64,000 nucleotides of DNA from Janthinobacterium silvisoli (GTDB lineage: Bacteria; Pseudomonadota; Gammaproteobacteria; Burkholderiales; Burkholderiaceae_D). Below, piece after piece: positions 35,440-42,560 of this stretch. The notes below the pieces were generated by a model, which saw only the letters and a list, made by a program, of their open reading frames with translations, searched no databases and was not told the origin of the DNA. A program made the position numbers and the translations under genes. The stretch is taken from the NCBI RefSeq assembly GCF_014200725.1, contig NZ_JACHCL010000001.1:806001-870000 (forward strand). Direction: 5' to 3'. Every line of letters begins with the position of its first letter. Position 1 is the first letter of the stretch.

Positions 35440-35938
35440 ACGCTGCCTGCATCGGGCTGGATGTCGCGCTGGGCTGGCGCACTGCCATCAGGCGGTCGAT
35501 ATCGACCAGGATCAGGCGGCGGCCGTCCACCACGCCCACGCCCAGCAGGTAATCGGCTTCGGCAGCGCCAAGGCCGGCAACGGGTGTAATGTCGGCGGGC
35601 GCCAGGCTGACGATATCGGTCACGCCATCGACCACCATGCCCATCACGCAAGTGCTCAACTGCAAAATGATCACATCGGTGGACGGATCGGGAGCGGCAT
35701 GGCCGCCGCCGAACGCGGCGCGCATGTCGACGATGGGGATGATCACGCCGCGCGACACGGCCACGCTCTGCAGTACCTCGCCTTGCGACGAAAAACGGTC
35801 GAGCTCCTTCAACGGACGCAACTCTTGCACATTGCCGTAATGCAAGCCATATTCCAGGCCGCCCAGGCGAAAACTCAGGTAGGGTGCGTACAGCGTGTCT
35901 GCGATGGCTGCCGCGCCAGGCGTCGTCGTGGGCTGCAT
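35438..35938 (-). CDS. cheW: Chemotaxis adaptor protein CheW
   Basis: A 166-residue CheW-type protein linking chemoreceptors to the kinase CheA. It shows the CheW fold segments YLSFRLGGLEYGLHYGNVQELRPL, VIIPIVDMRAAFGG and VIILQLSTCVMGMVVDGVTDIVSL. I chose the ATG at 35938, which has AAAGGA seven bases upstream; the frame extends to 36010 without another good start. No cheA, receptor or other chemotaxis gene is adjacent, so it may serve a receptor array encoded elsewhere. It could also be a CheW-domain protein of another signalling route. Confidence 0.87.
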   Translation of the reverse strand: MQPTTTPGAAAIADTLYAPYLSFRLGGLEYGLHYGNVQELRPLKELDRFSSQGEVLQSVAVSRGVIIPIVDMRAAFGGGHAAPDPSTDVIILQLSTCVMGMVVDGVTDIVSLAPADITPVAGLGAAEADYLLGVGVVDGRRLILVDIDRLMAVRQPSATSSPMQAA

Positions 35939-36129
35939 GATATTCCTTTCATCCGGTAAGCACTTCCAGGATGCGCAGTAGCGCAAGACTGGGGTCATAC
36001 TAACCAGCATCGCCTGTAGCGACGTTGAGGAACATCAATTTTTCCGGGATGCAAGTCCTTCCCAAGTGGCTGCCATGCATGCCGGCGCCTTCCATTACAA
36101 TGCACACATTGTTTTTCATCAGGCCGGCC

Positions 36130-36528
36130 ATGCAACACCTCGTCAATCCCGCCGACGTCGAGTTTTCCGCCATCCGTGCCCAGGGCCCGGGTGGGCAAAA
36201 CGTCAACAAGGTTTCCAGCGCCATCCACTTGCGCTTCCCTATCGCGGCCTCATCGCTGCCAGAAGCGTACAAGGAACGTTTGCTGGCCCTGCGCGACAGC
36301 CGCATCAGCAAGGATGGCGTACTGGTCCTGAAGGCGCAGCAATCGCGCAGCCAGGAGCAAAACAAGGAAGAAGCCTTGCGGCGGCTGCAGGAAATCATCG
36401 ACAGCGTTACCTTTCTGCCCGCCATTCGCCGCGCCACCAAGCCCACGCGCGGCTCGCAGCGGCGCCGACTCGACAGCAAGAGCACGCATAGTATGCTCAA
36501 ACAGTCACGCGGGAAGGTCAGGGATTAG
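36130..36528 (+). CDS. arfB: Alternative ribosome-rescue factor ArfB
   Basis: A 132-residue peptidyl-tRNA hydrolase that frees ribosomes stalled on mRNA without a stop codon. The catalytic GGQ is in RAQGPGGQNVNKVSSAIHL, and the basic C-terminal tail (RRATKPTRGSQRRRLDSKS, then KQSRGKVRD) enters the empty mRNA channel. I chose the ATG at 36130, because translation from 36025 would add an unconserved leader. The length is close to the 140 residues of E. coli YaeJ. It is divergent from cheW and overlaps nothing. Confidence 0.92.
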   Translation: MQHLVNPADVEFSAIRAQGPGGQNVNKVSSAIHLRFPIAASSLPEAYKERLLALRDSRISKDGVLVLKAQQSRSQEQNKEEALRRLQEIIDSVTFLPAIRRATKPTRGSQRRRLDSKSTHSMLKQSRGKVRD

Positions 36529-36535
36529 TCAGGGA

Positions 36536-38410
36536 TTAAACTGGGGGCGCATACGTCCAATCGAGCGCCCCGCTGCTGTCGGCAAACACAGGCTGGGTGG
36601 GCGGCACGGCACTGCGCAGCAAGGCGCGGATTTCTTTCGGCGGCCGGTCATACACCTTGGCAAAGCCTGGCGGCACCGTCATCGCGCGCACGCTGGTATC
36701 GCCATCGACCAGGCCCAGCACGCAGCGCGACTGGCCAGCCGTGGCCAGCCTTTCCTGGCGCGCCTGCTCGGCCAGCGCCAGCATCTGCGCCTGCAGGATT
36801 TCCGATTGTTTTACTTCTACCCGCAGCCGCGCCACCTCCTTGAGCACGGGTGCGATACGGGCCGCCAGCTTGTCATACGGCGCTTGCTGGGCCGCTTGCA
36901 GCACCAGTTCACCGCGCCGCAGCTGGCCGGCCAGGGTCAGGTAATTACGCACGTCAGGAAGTTGCGCGATGTCATCAATTTCCTGCTGACGCTTGCGCTG
37001 TACCTGTTCATACTGGGCGGCACGCGCCAGATTGTCGGCGATCCGTTGCTCGATCACACTCAAATCGGGCACCAGCGGATACACCAGCATTTCCACGTGC
37101 TTGCGCGGCCCCGCGCTGCCGATGCCGATGTGGCGCGCCGCCACCGCACAGCCTTCGGCCAGTTCAATAACGACCTCGTCAGCAATGATGTCGCAATTGC
37201 TGGCATGGTCGATCACCACGCGCGTGCCGGAAATAACGCAGCTTTCCGCCCGCTGCAAATGGACTTCGCCCTGTAGCGCCTGCACCACCGAGCCGGAGGC
37301 CACGCCATCGATCTGGATGTTGCCGTGTTCGTTGAAAGCCGTGCCACCCACCAGGTTGCTGTGCAACACGATCGTTCCGCCATGCGAATGCAGATGGCCA
37401 TACACATCGCCATGGATAGTGATGTCGCTGCCGTCGAGCATGCGCTGCTCCTGCACTTCGCCATACTCCTCGTAGGCGGCACGCAGTTTCAAATTACCCG
37501 TGGTACGGCTGCTGACGCCTTCCCGGCTGACGATTTTATTATCGATGGAAATCTTGCCGCGCTCATCGACATTCACATAGCCATCTTGCGTGGCTACCAG
37601 GTAGTCGCCGTCGCTGAAATGCTCGACTGCCGTACCGCTTCCCGCCACCGTGGCCAGGTCCACCTCTTGCGGCGCAGGCGGCGGCAATATGTTACCGGCC
37701 AGGTCATAGCCCGGCAATCCGGGCGCAGCCGGCATCTTGCGCAGCAGGCGCGCATGCTTTTTCACTTGCGGGAAACGGTTTTTAAAGCTGAGCAGATCGA
37801 AGCGGCCGTCGGCCAGCTCGCGTGGCGCATCGTCGCGGTGTATGCCTTGCGACACTTCGACCAGTTGCCCGTCGCGCCCCGGCTGCGGCGCCAGTACGCG
37901 CGCCACCGTGATGCGCTCGGCCTTGCCTGATTCGATGATGGCCCGCACGGTGGCGCTATCGATGCCATAGCGCACGCCCTTGCTCCACAAGTCGGCCACC
38001 AGCTCATCGAGATCACGCCGCGCCGGCAGCACGCCATCTGCATCGGCAGGCAGCGGTTCAAAATAGAACTCGGCCGTATCACCGCGCAGCTTGATGTTTT
38101 TATACAGGGTCCGGCGGGAGGCGGGAAAGGCGGCAATGCGGGCGGCGATGCGCAGCAGGGCCTCGCTGCGGGGCGCCCCGCGCGGCGCCGGTGCGTGGAA
38201 CAGGGTCAGCAGAAATAGCGGGTAGTCGAGTCCCTCCAGCAGCCGGCCGGACTGGAACAGCTGATCGACGGCGCTACGCAGTTCCGCTGGCGCCAGGGAC
38301 ATGTCCAGGAACACCCCTTCCTTGCGCTGGATTATTCCATGCGGCAAATCACCAGCGGCAGCTGCATCAGGAACCGGCGTATCGTCGTCGCTCACCACTT
38401 TCCTCCACAT
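36536..38410 (-). CDS. FapA/DUF342 family protein
   Basis: A 624-residue cytoplasmic protein of the DUF342 family, sometimes called flagellar assembly protein A, of uncertain function. It has an N-terminal region, then a long right-handed beta-helix-like part (GDITIHGDVYGHLHSHGGTIVLHSNLVGG), and a C-terminal coiled coil (EQIVLQ-type, around EVKQSEILQAQMLALAEQARQ). The ATG at 38410 (MWRKVVSDDDT) is chosen; the longer frame to 38536 has no RBS and enters the terminator. It is convergent with arfB, seven bases apart. A role in polarity or flagellar control is suggested by family members, not shown here. Confidence 0.8.
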   Translation of the reverse strand: MWRKVVSDDDTPVPDAAAAGDLPHGIIQRKEGVFLDMSLAPAELRSAVDQLFQSGRLLEGLDYPLFLLTLFHAPAPRGAPRSEALLRIAARIAAFPASRRTLYKNIKLRGDTAEFYFEPLPADADGVLPARRDLDELVADLWSKGVRYGIDSATVRAIIESGKAERITVARVLAPQPGRDGQLVEVSQGIHRDDAPRELADGRFDLLSFKNRFPQVKKHARLLRKMPAAPGLPGYDLAGNILPPPAPQEVDLATVAGSGTAVEHFSDGDYLVATQDGYVNVDERGKISIDNKIVSREGVSSRTTGNLKLRAAYEEYGEVQEQRMLDGSDITIHGDVYGHLHSHGGTIVLHSNLVGGTAFNEHGNIQIDGVASGSVVQALQGEVHLQRAESCVISGTRVVIDHASNCDIIADEVVIELAEGCAVAARHIGIGSAGPRKHVEMLVYPLVPDLSVIEQRIADNLARAAQYEQVQRKRQQEIDDIAQLPDVRNYLTLAGQLRRGELVLQAAQQAPYDKLAARIAPVLKEVARLRVEVKQSEILQAQMLALAEQARQERLATAGQSRCVLGLVDGDTSVRAMTVPPGFAKVYDRPPKEIRALLRSAVPPTQPVFADSSGALDWTYAPPV

Positions 38411-38512
38411 CAAGAAAACTTGTCGTAATGCACAGGAACAATAGCATGAGGCGGGCCCGCGTGCCTGCCGATGAAAAAAATCTGGTCTGCAAAAATAGAA
38501 CGCCGATATAAA

Positions 38513-38547
38513 AAAACAGGGCCTTGTTAATAACAAGGCCCTGTTTT
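38513..38547. terminator. Strong intrinsic terminator
   Basis: A perfect 17-1-17 inverted repeat (AAAACAGGGCCTTGTTA and its complement) with T-runs on both strands. It lies directly downstream of the minus-strand secreted-protein gene starting at 38957 and ends its transcript. Confidence 0.85.
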
Positions 38548-38567
38548 ATAAAATAATGAAGACGTGT

Positions 38568-38957
38568 TTAACGCCGTGGCGGATTGGCATAAATATCCTG
38601 CCCCACTTCATTGATCTGACGGCGCAGATCGCGGCGCTCATCGGGGGTCATGCGGCCATTGCGGCGCGATGCATCGACACCTTCATTGGCACGGCGCTGC
38701 TCTTCGTTACGCGTATCGAAGCTGCGTGCATCACGTTGATCGCGGATGCGCGTATCATTGACCTTGGGCGCCTGTTCGAAACGCTGGCTTTGCAGCTGTG
38801 GCGGCTCTTCGCGGCGCGGTGGCGGCGCCTGGGCATACGCCACGCTGGACGCGACAACGGATGTCAATGCGCAGCCAGCGACGAATGCGGACAGCACGGC
38901 ACGTGCAGAAACAGATGCGCTGGGAGCGGCGTGAATTTTTTTGCTAACGATATTCAT
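38568..38957 (-). CDS. Secreted Arg/Pro-rich hypothetical protein
   Basis: A 129-residue protein with a probable Sec signal peptide (VLSAFVAGCALTSVVASSVAYAQA; cleavage after AYA-QA). The mature part is rich in Arg, Pro, Asp and Gln, with repeats of DQRDARSF-type sequence. I chose the ATG at 38957. I do not recognise a family; low-complexity composition suggests an intrinsically disordered periplasmic protein. It is divergent from ompR, with 229 bases between them, and could be a target of that two-component system. Confidence 0.6.
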   Translation of the reverse strand: MNIVSKKIHAAPSASVSARAVLSAFVAGCALTSVVASSVAYAQAPPPRREEPPQLQSQRFEQAPKVNDTRIRDQRDARSFDTRNEEQRRANEGVDASRRNGRMTPDERRDLRRQINEVGQDIYANPPRR

Positions 38958-39090
38958 TGAGTTCCTCTTCCGCAATGCCGTAAACATAAGCTGTGAAGCA
39001 ATAACATAAGCTATGAAGCCATAAAGCTAAATTCCACTATGGCACCCAGTGTATGATGCTTTAGACGGTGCAGTAAGAGTAATTGGGTAA

Positions 39091-39120
39091 AGTTTGTAAC
39101 AGTTTGTAATGGGTTAACAT
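39091..39120 (+). promoter_or_regulatory. Tandem 10-bp repeats upstream of ompR
   Basis: AGTTTGTAAC and AGTTTGTAAT are adjacent direct repeats, followed by a weaker third unit GGGTTAACAT. OmpR-type regulators bind tandem 10-bp half-sites, so this may be an autoregulatory site, or one controlling the divergent secreted-protein gene. The repeats are seen; binding is inferred. Confidence 0.5.
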
Positions 39121-39186
39121 ACCCATTTCCGACTGCCGCGACAGGCGTTACTATATCAACTAAATCAAGATAACACGACACCTTAA

Positions 39187-39957
39187 ATGACCACAACCTC
39201 CTCATCCGGCAGTAATACAACAACGCAATCGACGCATGGCCATCAGGCAAAAATCATGGTGGTGGACGACGATGTTCGGCTGCGCGATCTGCTGCGCCGG
39301 TATCTGACCGAGCAGGGTTTTAATGTCTTCACGGCAGAGAGCGCGACAGCCATGAACAAGCTGTGGCTGCGTGAACGCTACGATCTGCTGGTACTCGATC
39401 TGATGCTGCCCGGCGAAGACGGCTTGTCGATCTGCCGCCGCCTGCGTGGCGCGGGCGACCAGACGCCCATCATCATGCTGACGGCCAAGGGCGAAGATGT
39501 CGACCGCATCGTGGGCCTGGAAATGGGCGCCGACGATTACCTGCCGAAGCCGTTCAACCCGCGCGAGCTGGTGGCCCGCATCGGCGCCGTGCTGCGCCGC
39601 AAGGGGCCCGACGAAATCCCTGGCGCCCCATCGGAAACGCCGCAAAGCTTCGAATTCGGCGAATTCGTACTCGACCTGGGCACGCGCACGCTGAAAAAGA
39701 ATGGCGAAACGGTGCCGCTGACGACTGGTGAATTTTCTGTGCTGAAAGTGTTTGCCCGCCATGCGCGCCAGCCACTGTCGCGCGAAAAACTGATGGAACT
39801 GGCACGCGGCCGCGAATACGAAGTGTTCGACCGCAGCCTGGACGTGCAGATCTCGCGCCTGCGCAAACTGATCGAGCCAGATCCGTCGAGCCCGCTATTC
39901 ATCCAGACCGTCTGGGGCCTGGGCTACGTGTTCATCCCGGACGGACAGCCGCGCTGA
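39187..39957 (+). CDS. ompR: OmpR-type response regulator
   Basis: A 256-residue response regulator. The receiver domain has the phosphorylation site D71 (LLVLDLMLPGEDG) and the acidic pair in VVDDDVRLR; the C-terminal winged helix is complete (PLTTGEFSVLKVFARHARQPLSREKLMELARGREY). The wording GREYEVFDRSLDVQISRLRKLIE is typical of OmpR. The first 20 residues are a Ser/Thr-rich extension. It is co-transcribed with envZ 16 bases downstream, and tandem 10-bp repeats lie upstream. Likely response: osmotic or envelope stress. Confidence 0.93.
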   Translation: MTTTSSSGSNTTTQSTHGHQAKIMVVDDDVRLRDLLRRYLTEQGFNVFTAESATAMNKLWLRERYDLLVLDLMLPGEDGLSICRRLRGAGDQTPIIMLTAKGEDVDRIVGLEMGADDYLPKPFNPRELVARIGAVLRRKGPDEIPGAPSETPQSFEFGEFVLDLGTRTLKKNGETVPLTTGEFSVLKVFARHARQPLSREKLMELARGREYEVFDRSLDVQISRLRKLIEPDPSSPLFIQTVWGLGYVFIPDGQPR

Positions 39958-39973
39958 TCGCAGGCGAGGCACG

Positions 39974-41329
39974 ATGAAGCTTGTTCCCGACATCAGCCTG
40001 GCGCGGCTGAAAAGTGGCTTGTTCTGGCGCACTTTTCTGCTGCTCGGCACCCTGACGACTGTCAGCATGAGCACCTGGATCGGCATGATTTCCGTGATCC
40101 AGCGCGAGCCGCAGGCGCAGCAGATTTCCGCCCAGATCATTTCCGTTGTCACCATCACGCACGCGGCGCTGACGCACTCGGCGCCCGAATTGCGCCGCGA
40201 ACTGCTGTTCGACCTGGTCAGCAGCGAAGGCATCCGCATATTCTCGCTGGAAGACGACGACCACGTCGATCCGCCGCCCGACAATTACCTGATGCCTGAA
40301 ATCGAAACCCTGGTCAAGGCAAAGCTGGGCAAGGACACGCGCTTCTCGGCGCGCGTCAATGGCGTGGCCGGCTTCTGGATCAGCTTCAAGATCGACGACG
40401 ATGAATACTGGCTGATGCTGGACCGCGAACGCCTGCGCGGCCTGACGGGCTTCCAGTGGCTGGGCTGGGCCAGCCTGGTGTCCTTGCTGTCGCTGCTGGG
40501 CGCCGCCATCATTTCGAGCCTGATCAACCTGCCGCTGTCGCGTTTGACGGCGGCCGCGCGCGACATTGCCAAGGGCAAGCAGCCGGCGCTCCTGCCGGAA
40601 AAAGGCCCGATCGAAATCATCGAAGCGAACCGCAGCTTCAACCAGATGGTCGACGATTTAAAGCAGGTGGAATCGGACCGCGCCGTAATCCTGGCCGGCA
40701 TTTCGCACGATTTGCGCACGCCGCTGGCGCGCATGCAGCTGGAAGTGGAAATGGCCAATCTGTCCGATGAAGCGCGCGAAGGCATCCAGTCCGACATCGG
40801 CCAGATGGACGCCATCATCGGCCAGTTCCTCGACTATGCCAAGCCGACGGAAGCGTCGAGTTTTATCGAGGTGGACTTGAGCGGCCTGCTGTCGGACCTG
40901 GCGCGCGAAGCGATGCGCCTGCCTGATGTGAAAGTCACGGCCGAGATCGCGGAAGGCGCGCATGCCATGGGTAACGCCACCGATCTGCGCCGCGTACTGA
41001 ACAACCTGGTGGAAAATGCGCGCCGCTATGGCAAGACGGAAGGCAGCGAGATCACCGAGATCGATTTCGCCTGCCAGGTGAAAAGCATCCACGGCGCCAA
41101 ACGGGTGGTGATTGAAGTGCAGGACCACGGTCCCGGCGTACCTGCCGACAAGATCGAGCAAATGCTCAAACCCTTCACACGCCTGGACTCGGCGCGCGGC
41201 CAGGCCAATGGCGCCGGCTTGGGCCTGGCCATCGTTGACCGCGTGCTGCTGCGCCACGGCGCCGAACTGCAAGTGCGCAACCGCGAAGGCGGCGGACTGG
41301 CATTCCAGATCAGTTTGCCAGCGGTCTAA
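39974..41329 (+). CDS. envZ: EnvZ-type sensor histidine kinase
   Basis: A 451-residue inner-membrane kinase/phosphatase for OmpR. Two membrane segments (about residues 20-40 and 160-185) enclose a 120-residue periplasmic domain. A HAMP linker leads to the phospho-accepting H245 (AGISHDLRTPLARMQLEVEMA). The ATP-binding domain has the N box NNLVENARRYG, DHGPGVP and GLGLAIVDRVLLRHG. The order ompR-envZ and the similar length to EnvZ (450) support the name. A GC-rich hairpin follows the stop. Confidence 0.92.
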   Translation: MKLVPDISLARLKSGLFWRTFLLLGTLTTVSMSTWIGMISVIQREPQAQQISAQIISVVTITHAALTHSAPELRRELLFDLVSSEGIRIFSLEDDDHVDPPPDNYLMPEIETLVKAKLGKDTRFSARVNGVAGFWISFKIDDDEYWLMLDRERLRGLTGFQWLGWASLVSLLSLLGAAIISSLINLPLSRLTAAARDIAKGKQPALLPEKGPIEIIEANRSFNQMVDDLKQVESDRAVILAGISHDLRTPLARMQLEVEMANLSDEAREGIQSDIGQMDAIIGQFLDYAKPTEASSFIEVDLSGLLSDLAREAMRLPDVKVTAEIAEGAHAMGNATDLRRVLNNLVENARRYGKTEGSEITEIDFACQVKSIHGAKRVVIEVQDHGPGVPADKIEQMLKPFTRLDSARGQANGAGLGLAIVDRVLLRHGAELQVRNREGGGLAFQISLPAV

Positions 41330-41332
41330 TCT

Positions 41333-41352
41333 GCCGGGGCAGGCGCCCCGGC
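41333..41352 (+). terminator. Hairpin after envZ
   Basis: Inverted repeat GCCGGGG / CCCCGGC with a 6-base loop, followed by a T-rich stretch (ATTTCATCTTTTA). It separates envZ from the convergent Imm26-like gene. Confidence 0.65.
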
Positions 41353-41362
41353 ATTTCATCTT

Positions 41363-41827
41363 TTACTGCGTCAGCAGCTTGCTCATCAACAATTCCGTCG
41401 CCCCATAACCGTACAGGGAATCGCTTTCCAGCCCCGGCGTGTCGAAGGGCACGGATTCCTCGCGGTCCAGCTTGGCCGGATCGGCGTCGGCATAAGTAGC
41501 GCGCCAGGCGCGCTGCAGGGATTCGTTACGGCGGATAAAGGCCGGCATCGGCCAGGTATCGCGCTGCCATTGGCCGCTGTCACCCAGCAAGGGCCAGCGC
41601 TCGTTGAGCAAAGCCATGTCGCCCGTGCGCAAGCGCCGCACGGCTTGCGACGGCTGCAGCATTTCCAGCTCGGCCAGCGGCGGCAGCGTATCGCGTTTCG
41701 GCCCGAACATATACGCCAGCATGATGCGGCCGGCCGGCGCCGTGCGCGCCACCACGCCGACGGCATAACCGCCGCCCGTCAATGGCACGGCAAACCAGCT
41801 GCCTTCCCGGTATGGCAAAGACTTCAT
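41363..41827 (-). CDS. Imm26-like immunity family protein
   Basis: A 154-residue soluble protein. The opening YREGSWFAVPLTGGGYAVGVVAR and the segment LAYMFGPKRD match what I know of the Imm26 family, named for neighbours of polymorphic toxins. Many family members, like this one, have no toxin beside them. The ending PFDTPGLESDSLYGYGATEL is well conserved in chromosomal members. No toxin domain is adjacent here, and the name is by fold family only; a housekeeping role is possible. Confidence 0.68.
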   Translation of the reverse strand: MKSLPYREGSWFAVPLTGGGYAVGVVARTAPAGRIMLAYMFGPKRDTLPPLAELEMLQPSQAVRRLRTGDMALLNERWPLLGDSGQWQRDTWPMPAFIRRNESLQRAWRATYADADPAKLDREESVPFDTPGLESDSLYGYGATELLMSKLLTQ

Positions 41828-41936
41828 AAAACCCCTGAAAAAAATGTTAAATGGAACAGGGGCGTAGTTTACGCGAGCCGGCGCGCCAGTGGCGCATGGT
41901 ACGCCAGGGCATTAAACCATTAGTTACTCGTCTTAC

Positions 41937-42239
41937 TTATATCTTTTCGTCGTAGTGATACTGCGCCACGATAGGGCCTGCCTTGAACAGCGCTTCCTTC
42001 ATTTCCTTGTCCAGGCGCGCGTCGCGGCGGCGCATCCATTCGAGCAGCATCGATGCTTCCCTGCGGCTGGTATCGCCCGCATGCGCGAGCACGCGGCGCA
42101 GTTCAGGATCGGTGCAAGCCTCGAAGCGCTGGCTGTTCACGTCCAGCGCCTGCAGGCTGGCAATCAGGGCGCCGATGGCGCGGTGCATGTCCAGCGCAGT
42201 GGCCGGCAAATCGGATTCTTCGAGCGGGAGGGCAGTCAT
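41937..42239 (-). CDS. Encapsulated-ferritin (EncFtn)-like protein with ferroxidase residues lost
   Basis: A 100-residue two-helix protein. Over about 80 residues it aligns without gaps to the encapsulin-associated ferritin EncFtn as I remember it: HRAI, DPEL, LAH, LEWxRRxD and LFxxGPI are shared. The positions that hold iron in EncFtn (two Glu in the first helix, and Glu-Glu-Lys-Glu-His in the second) are here Ala-Ser and Thr-Ser-Arg-Arg-Glu, so the ferroxidase centre is gone. It lacks the encapsulin-targeting tail, ending in YHYDEKI, and no encapsulin gene is nearby. The relation rests on recalled sequence, so it needs a profile search. Function unknown. Confidence 0.65.
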   Translation of the reverse strand: MTALPLEESDLPATALDMHRAIGALIASLQALDVNSQRFEACTDPELRRVLAHAGDTSRREASMLLEWMRRRDARLDKEMKEALFKAGPIVAQYHYDEKI

Positions 42240-42392
42240 GCGTTTTCCTTGGTTTGCAGAGTCAATCGGACATCATCTGCGCTGCATTTTCCTCTGCGCG
42301 CCTGAAAATCTCAAGCGCTACATCTTGCATGGCATGTGTTGTAAAACCGTCAGCCATGGCGACAGCCAGCCCTGCTTCATGCTAAGCTGTCA

Positions 42393-42476
42393 CTTCGCTA
42401 GGGGTCCTGGAAACGGCATATACGTTTTCCGGGTGAGAGATACCCTTCGTACCTGATCTGGATAATGCCAGCGAAG
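42393..42476 (+). promoter_or_regulatory. TPP (THI box) riboswitch
   Basis: The class signatures are all present: stem P1 (CTTCGCT pairing with AGCGAAG), GGGGTCC near the 5' side, then CTGAGA-type GTGAGAGATACCC, the ACCTGATCTGGATAATGCC block and the closing GCGAAGG. It binds thiamin pyrophosphate and lowers expression of the TonB-dependent receptor that starts 84 bases downstream, probably by blocking translation, since no T-run is seen between. It fills part of a 321-base region (42240-42560) that has no other gene. Confidence 0.93.
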
Positions 42477-42560
42477 GAAAGCGCAAAGTACCTCCCTCCT
42501 TTGATAGCTCCCGCGTTGGCGCCAGCCGAACAAGCAGTTTAGCCGCACCACGAGCAATCA

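Noticed and set aside
33336..35651. Long minus-strand ORF of 771 codons opposite the ABC-F gene
   Set aside because: The complementary strand encodes a complete ABC-F protein with all motifs. The antisense frame has no family pattern and is expected in GC-rich DNA.
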